A stretch of DNA of 34,546 nt from UBA1227 sp045629305. Lineage in GTDB: Bacteria; Bacillota; Clostridia; Oscillospirales; Acutalibacteraceae. Location: positions 1 through 34,546 of the forward strand of contig JAZQQZ010000022.1 in assembly GCA_045629305.1 (NCBI GenBank), given 5' to 3'. Shown here piece after piece: positions 29,677-34,546 of the stretch. The position numbers were made by a program, and so were the translations under genes. The first letter of the stretch is position 1; every line of letters begins with the position of its first letter. The notes below the pieces were generated by a model. It saw nothing but the letters and a program-made list of their open reading frames with translations. It was not told the origin of the DNA and made no database searches.

Positions 29677-30623
29677 TGGCTGAAAAGACACATAGAAGAG
29701 CCTCCGTATCGTACTTGACCAAAGAGGGTATACGCAATGTCTGGTCCAATAGACTTATGTCAATTGCATCAGTTGCAGTACTGACATCATGTCTTGTACT
29801 TATTGGTATTGCAGTAATGCTCTTCGTCAATGTAGATGCAATGCTTGAAAACGTAGAAGATCAGAATGTCATCATGGTATATCTAAATGATGGCCTCAGT
29901 GATGACAAGATAAATAAGGTCGGTGCGGATATCCGCATGCTACCTAATATTGGCTCTGCGGACTTCGTCTCTAAAGACGACGCATATCAAGCACAGCTTG
30001 ATTCGATGGGCGCAGACGCCAATCTCCTTGATGGACTCAAGGATAACCCTATGCCAGATTCATATAAGGTTACACTTGATGACCTTATTGATTATGACAA
30101 TGTACTTAAAATGCTTGAGACTATTGATAATGTAGATAGTGTACGTGGTAACAGCGATCTTGCAGGCAAGATCCGTGATGTGCGTACAGGTGTCACATAT
30201 ATCAGTCTTGGTATTATAATTATGCTTCTTGCAGTCAGTCTGTTCATTATTGCTAACACCGTTAGGGTTACAATGTACAACAGACGACTTGAGATAAGTA
30301 TCATGAAGGCCGTAGGTGCGACTAATTGGTTCATCCGTTGGCCGTTCATTATCGAGGGTGTCGTTATCGGTATTATCGCCGGTTTCGTATCACTCGCACT
30401 TGTATTTGGACTTTATGAGCTCGCAATGGGACAGTTCGGTACAATCTTCACATTGTTCGGAACGAAGGAAATCTCATTCCTTCCATACGCGTTACCAATG
30501 CTCGCTGCATTCATCGTTGTCGGTGTCAGCGCAGGCGTTTTCGGAAGTATCTTCTCGATGACAAGATACTTGAAGGAACAGGGAGGTGTAGTGTCTAATG
30601 ACAATGAACATCACCACGAGTAA
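29676..30623 (+). CDS. ftsX: Cell division protein FtsX
   Basis: FtsX is the permease-like membrane partner of FtsE; it passes the ATPase signal to extracellular hydrolases. The 315-residue protein has the expected four membrane helices: about 28-51, 173-196, 223-249 and 268-295. The large extracellular loop (52-170) contacts hydrolase coiled coils in studied species. The cytosolic segment MYNRRLEISIMKAVGATNWFIRWPF before helix 3 is the classic FtsX/MacB-type coupling region. A GAGGAGG site inside ftsE supports ATG 29676, which overlaps the ftsE stop by one base. The short C-terminus NDNEHHHE is encoded in the overlap with the hydrolase gene (26 nt). Confidence 0.95.
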   Translation: MAEKTHRRASVSYLTKEGIRNVWSNRLMSIASVAVLTSCLVLIGIAVMLFVNVDAMLENVEDQNVIMVYLNDGLSDDKINKVGADIRMLPNIGSADFVSKDDAYQAQLDSMGADANLLDGLKDNPMPDSYKVTLDDLIDYDNVLKMLETIDNVDSVRGNSDLAGKIRDVRTGVTYISLGIIIMLLAVSLFIIANTVRVTMYNRRLEISIMKAVGATNWFIRWPFIIEGVVIGIIAGFVSLALVFGLYELAMGQFGTIFTLFGTKEISFLPYALPMLAAFIVVGVSAGVFGSIFSMTRYLKEQGGVVSNDNEHHHE

Positions 30624-31890
30624 GAGAATAATTGCTTTCCTTTTCGCATTCATTTTCATTTTCTCAATCACAGTACCAGCTTTCGCTGCTACGACTACAA
30701 CTATGTCTGCAGCAGACCAGGCTGAGTATGATAGACTTGAGAAAGAGCGCAATCAGTATCAGAAGGAGATTGAGGAGTCTAAGGCTAAGCGTAAAGAGAT
30801 CCAGAAGGAAATCAACGAGACCAAGGAAAAAGCAGAGCCTTATGAGAAGGAAATCAATGCTCTTCAGAAGGAAATAAGCACATATCAGAAGCAAATTAAT
30901 ACATTAAATGCATCAATTACTGCTCTTGATAAGCGTATCGCTAGTACAGAGGCACAGATTGAGACTCAGAGACAGAAAATCGAGGAGACACAGAAGATCC
31001 TCGGTGAGCGTCTTCGCGCCATGTATATGGCGGGCAACACATCTACGATTGAGATAATCTTCGAAGCAGATGACTTCGCAGATCTCCTCAATCGCATAGA
31101 ACTTTCTGCACGCATCGCAAAGCATGATAACGAAGTAGTTACTGCACTTAAGAATGAAATTGCTAATCTTGATGCTATGATTCAGCAACTCGAGGAAGAC
31201 AAGATTGACCTCCAGTCAAGCAAGGATGAAATTTTGGCTGCTCAGACAGAAGTTAAGGCTGCCAAAGTAGAAGTAGACAAGAAACTCGATGTTCTAGAGG
31301 ACTATATGGACAAGCTCGATAGAAAGAGCGCAGAGTACAAGAGAATTGAGAAAAAACTTGAAACTGCTATGTCTGAAGCTGCCGATGAGATGGATGCTCT
31401 TATCAGAGGTAAGACTGATGACGACTATCAGGGTAACCCTAGCAAGACTGGATTTATCTGGCCTGTTGCTAATAGTGGATCATATATTTCATCACCTTAT
31501 GGTAACAGAAGTTCTGGCTTCCATAAGGGTATAGATATCACCTGCGGTGGTGCGAAGAACGGCAACGTTAAGATTGTCGCAGCAGCCGCTGGTAAGGTTA
31601 TTACAATTTCTGACTCATGTACTCATAACTATGGTAAATCTGGCGCAGACCCATGCGGAAGCTCGGGTCTTGCAACCTACGGAAAGTACGTAGTTATCGA
31701 GCATGGTAGTGGTTATACCACACTTTATGCTCACCTTGGTTCTATCAAGGTTCACGTTGGCCAGGAGGTTAAACGTGGCGATACAATCGGTATTATGGGC
31801 TCTACTGGACACTCAACTGGATTCCATCTTCATTTCGAAGTTCGTATCAACGGTGAGAGAAAGAACCCTTCAAATTATGTACATAAATAA
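30598..31890 (+). CDS. Secreted coiled-coil murein hydrolase, M23 (LytM) family, probable FtsEX effector
   Basis: A 430-residue exported protein. Residues 1-30 are a signal peptide ending VPAFA. Residues 36-285 are a long Glu/Lys-rich coiled coil resembling the EnvC/PcsB/CwlO type that binds FtsX. Residues 298-430 are a zinc metallo-endopeptidase M23 domain with intact ligands: His309 and Asp313 (HKGID), His in YAHLGS, and His410 and His412 (FHLHFE). It should cut peptidoglycan cross-links. A loop in the domain (SCTHNYGKSGADPCGSSG) carries two Cys that could form a disulfide. Start ATG 30598 follows GGAGG by 11 nt and overlaps ftsX by 26 nt. Gene order ftsE-ftsX-hydrolase makes it the likely FtsEX-controlled enzyme. 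Confidence 0.9.
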   Translation: MTMNITTSKRIIAFLFAFIFIFSITVPAFAATTTTMSAADQAEYDRLEKERNQYQKEIEESKAKRKEIQKEINETKEKAEPYEKEINALQKEISTYQKQINTLNASITALDKRIASTEAQIETQRQKIEETQKILGERLRAMYMAGNTSTIEIIFEADDFADLLNRIELSARIAKHDNEVVTALKNEIANLDAMIQQLEEDKIDLQSSKDEILAAQTEVKAAKVEVDKKLDVLEDYMDKLDRKSAEYKRIEKKLETAMSEAADEMDALIRGKTDDDYQGNPSKTGFIWPVANSGSYISSPYGNRSSGFHKGIDITCGGAKNGNVKIVAAAAGKVITISDSCTHNYGKSGADPCGSSGLATYGKYVVIEHGSGYTTLYAHLGSIKVHVGQEVKRGDTIGIMGSTGHSTGFHLHFEVRINGERKNPSNYVHK

Positions 31891-31903
31891 TTGAGGAATA
31901 ATT

Positions 31904-33106
31904 ATGGGCAAAAAGATTCCAATCGGAACCGCGCTCGCTATACTTTTCATAGTTGTGGCAGCCACAATTGCCATAACTATGAAGGTTTCTATGGGCGTCT
32001 ACAACGGACTTATAAGTGACCTTGCAAGTAGGTCATCTATGTACGACGGCATCTCTAAAATTGACGAGATTGTCCGTGAGGACTACTATGGCAAAATCAA
32101 CTCTGATAATGTCAACGCAAGTAGTGTAAAAGGGTATATAGAAGGCCTCGGCGATCCTGCCTCATTCTACCTTTCTGCAACTGAATATACGGTCTATCAG
32201 AACCGTATGCAGGGTAAGATGTCAGGCACTGGAATTACCTGCACTTATAATGATGAAACAGACAATTTATATATCACCGCAGTTGCGAAAGGTTCACCTG
32301 CAGAATCCGCCGGTATCAAGGCTGGCTATGAGATTACCAAAGTGGGCGATAAGGACGTAACTGAGGGAAATTCTGGCGATTTGATTGCCAGCCTTGAAGG
32401 TGAAAAACTCTCTTCAGTTTACGTAACTTTCAAGTCTGAAAAAGCAACCAAAACTGTCAATTTGGTAATGGGATATAGCGCTACAGCTGTCACTTATCGT
32501 GACGTTGGAGACATAGGAATTGTGACAATTTCTGCCTTCTATCAGAACAGCGTTTCCCAGTTCAAATCGGCTATAAATGCCCTTCAGAAACAGGGCGTAA
32601 AATCCATCATTTTCGATGTACGAAATTGCTCAGAAGGTAGCATTGATTATGCCACCGAAATACTCGATATTTTGGTGCCAGTTGCCACTGATGGAACTGC
32701 TGCTCTCGCCACAATTGTCAACAAAGATGGCGAGACAATAGACACGTATCCATCGGATTCTGACTGCGTTGTACTTCCGATGATGGTGCTTGTAAATGGC
32801 GGAACTAAGGGCCCTGCTGAGCTCTTTGCCTGCGATCTTCGCGACTTCGGCAAAGCACAGCTCATCGGCGAGCAGACCGGTGGTGTCTGCACCATGCAGG
32901 AAGTACGTCGCCTCCAGGGCGGAGACGCAGTCGTATTGACTGTCGCCGGCATCAAGCCATATACCAGCGAGAGCTATGACGGCGTTGGCCTTAAGCCTAA
33001 TTATGTAATTAAGCTTACGAAGGACCAACGCGATAAAATCGGCATTATGTCCGATGCCGACGACCCACATATTCAGAAGGCACTTGAGCTTCTGAGTGAA
33101 AATTAA
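31904..33106 (+). CDS. S41-family (CtpA-like) protein lacking catalytic residues; probable pseudoprotease
   Basis: A 400-residue membrane-anchored protein. Residues 7-28 form an uncleaved signal anchor. A PDZ domain spans about 105-190 (GTGITCTYNDETDNLYITAVAKGSPAESAGIKAGYEI). The S41 fold follows (IGIVTISAFYQN, SIIFDVRN). Active members have VLVNxxSASASE with the catalytic second Ser, and a Lys in TxGKG about 25 residues on. Here the sequence is VLVNGGTKGPAE and EQTGGVCTMQ, giving Gly303 and Val328 at these places. The DLRxNxGG loop is also altered (DVRNCSEGS). The frame is otherwise intact, so the protein is probably expressed but non-proteolytic. It lies 13 nt after the M23 gene and ends the operon before a strong terminator. 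Confidence 0.88.
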   Translation: MGKKIPIGTALAILFIVVAATIAITMKVSMGVYNGLISDLASRSSMYDGISKIDEIVREDYYGKINSDNVNASSVKGYIEGLGDPASFYLSATEYTVYQNRMQGKMSGTGITCTYNDETDNLYITAVAKGSPAESAGIKAGYEITKVGDKDVTEGNSGDLIASLEGEKLSSVYVTFKSEKATKTVNLVMGYSATAVTYRDVGDIGIVTISAFYQNSVSQFKSAINALQKQGVKSIIFDVRNCSEGSIDYATEILDILVPVATDGTAALATIVNKDGETIDTYPSDSDCVVLPMMVLVNGGTKGPAELFACDLRDFGKAQLIGEQTGGVCTMQEVRRLQGGDAVVLTVAGIKPYTSESYDGVGLKPNYVIKLTKDQRDKIGIMSDADDPHIQKALELLSEN

Positions 33107-33123
33107 ATCTAAAGAGATAAATT

Positions 33124-33157
33124 GAGCGAAATTTTTTCAAATTTCGCTCTTTTTTTA
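33124..33157 (+). terminator. Intrinsic terminator of the ftsEX operon
   Basis: GAGCGAAATTT (33124-33134) and AAATTTCGCTC (33139-33149) form a perfect 11-bp stem with loop TTTC, followed by eight T residues. Confidence 0.95.
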
Positions 33158-33168
33158 TTCAAATGTAA

Positions 33169-33210
33169 TTGTAATATTATTTTTTATATATTATAATGAC
33201 ACTGTATAAT
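33169..33210 (+). promoter_or_regulatory. Promoter region of the GLUG-repeat protein gene
   Basis: TTGTAA (33169-33174), 17-bp spacer, TATAAT (33192-33197). A second TATAAT at 33205-33210 with a TG before it is a possible alternative -10. AGGGGAGG at 33221-33228 then precedes ATG 33237. Confidence 0.65.
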
Positions 33211-33236
33211 TATGATTTATAGGGGAGGATAAACCT

Positions 33237-34546
33237 ATGAAGAAGAAAAACAGAAAGGTCGTTGCTGTGATTTTAACTGTTGCGTTAATCATGACAATGG
33301 TACCTACTTACCTCTTCGCTAGCGCAGCTAGTCTTTTCGGTTCTACAACAGAAATTGCTACAGCCGAAGAACTACTCGCTTTTGCAGAGGCAGTTAACAG
33401 TGGCGACGAGAACGCTATTGAGACAGATGTTGAACTTACAGCCGACATCGATCTCACAGGTAAGACTTGGACACCTATCGGTACAACTAGTGCTAATGCC
33501 TATACCGGAACATTTGATGGTAAAGGTCATACAATCAGTGGCATTAGATATACTGATGAAATTGAAGATAAAGAAGGTAACGTATCTTACACTGGCGGTG
33601 CGATTGGTGTATTCGGATACCTCAAAGGTACTGTCCAGGATCTTGTAGTTGCTGATTCAACATTCACGGTTGGTGGCTCTAATGCAAAAGTTGGTGCTAT
33701 CGCTGGTGCAGCTGTTGAGACAACATCTGCAAACGCAGCTGGAGTAATCACAGGCGGTTCTCTTATTAAGAACTCAGCTCTTTCTGAAATCACAAAGTGC
33801 GCAGTAAAGAATGACGTTACAATTACACTTAACACAGCTTCTAAGTTGTCTTCTGCACGTATCGGTGGCGTAGTTGGTTCTACAACCGGTATCGTAACAG
33901 AGTGCTGGAGCGGTGCTGATGTAACAGTAACAGCAGCAGCTACTATTTCATCATCATTTATCGGCGGTATTGCTGGTTACGTAAGTTATGCAGAGGCAAT
34001 CAAAGATTTGATTGGTGCTCTTAAGACAACTACAAAAATTTCTGATACATATTACACAGGTACTATCACAAATACTTCACTTGGTAGTGCAGTAGGTGGT
34101 ATTGCTGGTTATGTAACTGGTGGAGCTCCTGTATCAAATTCTTATTCAATTGGTACACTTAGTGCTACAAATGCCGGCGGTATCGTTGGTAAGTACCTCT
34201 ATGAAAAAGATGGAGATAAATATGTAACAGACAATACTGTAACAGATTGTTATTACTATGAAAGTTCAGCAGGATTTGCTTATCTCACAAATGATGAAGA
34301 TAACGTATATGTTGCTGGCGATACTTTCAATGTTAATAATAAAGCTTCTACAGTAGAAAACCTTGCAGGCACATTAGCAAAATTCCAGGCTGCCGCAACA
34401 GGCACACCTGTTTATCCTTTCCCAACACTTAAAAATGCTCCTGCGAATGCAACTGAACTTAAACAGGGCACAATATATAATCCATATCTCATCAAGACTG
34501 CTACAGATTTCAATAACATCCGTAACAATCCTGATGCAGTATATAA
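33237..34546 (+). CDS. Secreted surface protein with GLUG-type repeats, 3' truncated by window end
   Basis: The frame runs open from ATG 33237 through the last base (436 codons, no stop), so the C-terminus lies outside the window. A strong AGGGGAGG site and a promoter support the start. Residues 1 to about 29 are a signal peptide (MKKKNRK, hydrophobic core, MVPTYLFASAAS). Then comes a beta-helix-like region starting FDGKGHTISGIRY, and at least three GLUG-like units: IGGVVGSTTGIVTECWSGADV, IGGIAGYVS... and VGGIAGYVTGG..SNSYSIGTLSATNAGGIVGKY. Such repeats occur in large cell-surface or adhesin-like proteins of gut Firmicutes. Ser/Thr/Ala-rich, Lys-poor composition suits export. Binding partner is unknown, and anchoring cannot be judged because the end is missing. 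Confidence 0.85.
   Translation, partial: MKKKNRKVVAVILTVALIMTMVPTYLFASAASLFGSTTEIATAEELLAFAEAVNSGDENAIETDVELTADIDLTGKTWTPIGTTSANAYTGTFDGKGHTISGIRYTDEIEDKEGNVSYTGGAIGVFGYLKGTVQDLVVADSTFTVGGSNAKVGAIAGAAVETTSANAAGVITGGSLIKNSALSEITKCAVKNDVTITLNTASKLSSARIGGVVGSTTGIVTECWSGADVTVTAAATISSSFIGGIAGYVSYAEAIKDLIGALKTTTKISDTYYTGTITNTSLGSAVGGIAGYVTGGAPVSNSYSIGTLSATNAGGIVGKYLYEKDGDKYVTDNTVTDCYYYESSAGFAYLTNDEDNVYVAGDTFNVNNKASTVENLAGTLAKFQAAATGTPVYPFPTLKNAPANATELKQGTIYNPYLIKTATDFNNIRNNPDAVY

Noticed and set aside
33161..33180. WalR-like repeat upstream of the GLUG protein gene
   Set aside because: TGTAAT is repeated but with no 5-bp spacer, so it does not fit the WalR geometry.
1..34546. CRISPR arrays, insertion sequences, prophage genes, SRP RNA, RNase P RNA or rRNA
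   Set aside because: No spaced direct-repeat arrays, transposase motifs, terminal repeats, phage genes or conserved RNA cores were seen on either strand.

Overview
The window reads as a chromosomal housekeeping region of a low- to mid-GC Gram-positive bacterium, most likely a member of the Clostridia. The evidence is the classic Firmicutes gene order (phoH-ybeY-era-recO-mutS2, ylxM-ffh-rpsP-khpA-rimM-trmD, rsmD-coaD), an HPr with both His15 and Ser46, GTG and TTG starts, strong purine-rich ribosome binding sites, sigma-A promoters and many intrinsic terminators. The genus cannot be named from sequence alone. I see no phage, transposon, CRISPR array, rRNA or obvious pseudogene. No gene-free stretch exceeds 300 bases; the longest is 22059-22270 and it holds promoter and operator-like sequence.

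Layout. 1-2100: the end of a small membrane exporter-like gene, a convergent leaderless lipase, and a divergent small unknown protein. 2114-5817: metG and tatD, then convergent dusB. 5900-10851: polA, rimI, tsaD, a metallo-beta-lactamase-fold protein with a broken metal motif, and a tRNA-Arg(CCG) 4 nt behind it. 10920-12770: a small lipoprotein, then a DUF1015 gene and a 4-Cys zinc-ribbon gene on the minus strand. 12893-18418: phoH, ybeY, era, recO, mutS2 from a perfect consensus promoter. 18516-22058: ylxM, ffh, rpsP, khpA, rimM, trmD from a second perfect promoter. 22271-27073: HPr, uvrC, rsmD, coaD, a coiled-coil protein and an rsuA-type pseudouridine synthase. 27228-33106: a CdaR/PucR-type regulator, ftsE, ftsX, a secreted M23 murein hydrolase with a coiled coil, and an S41-family protein. 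33237-end: a secreted GLUG-repeat protein cut off by the window end.

The most interesting part is 27.1-33.1 kb. It looks like a cell-envelope control module: a PucR-type regulator with hairpins in its promoter and leader, a near-consensus WalR-like box placed as a class II activator site over the ftsE promoter, a terminator-like hairpin at the predicted 5' end of the ftsE transcript, an FtsE with a cytosolic Pro/Glu-rich tail of about 180 residues, FtsX, an EnvC/PcsB-like hydrolase with an intact M23 site, and an S41 C-terminal-processing-protease homologue that has lost both catalytic Ser and Lys. I infer that FtsEX gates the M23 enzyme and that the S41 protein is a non-catalytic (pseudoprotease) partner.

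Other points worth noting are two divergent promoter pairs with identical back-to-back geometry, an inverted-repeat family (TGCACAAAA core) shared by the HPr and PucR regulator upstream regions, and an HPr gene where rplS often follows trmD.
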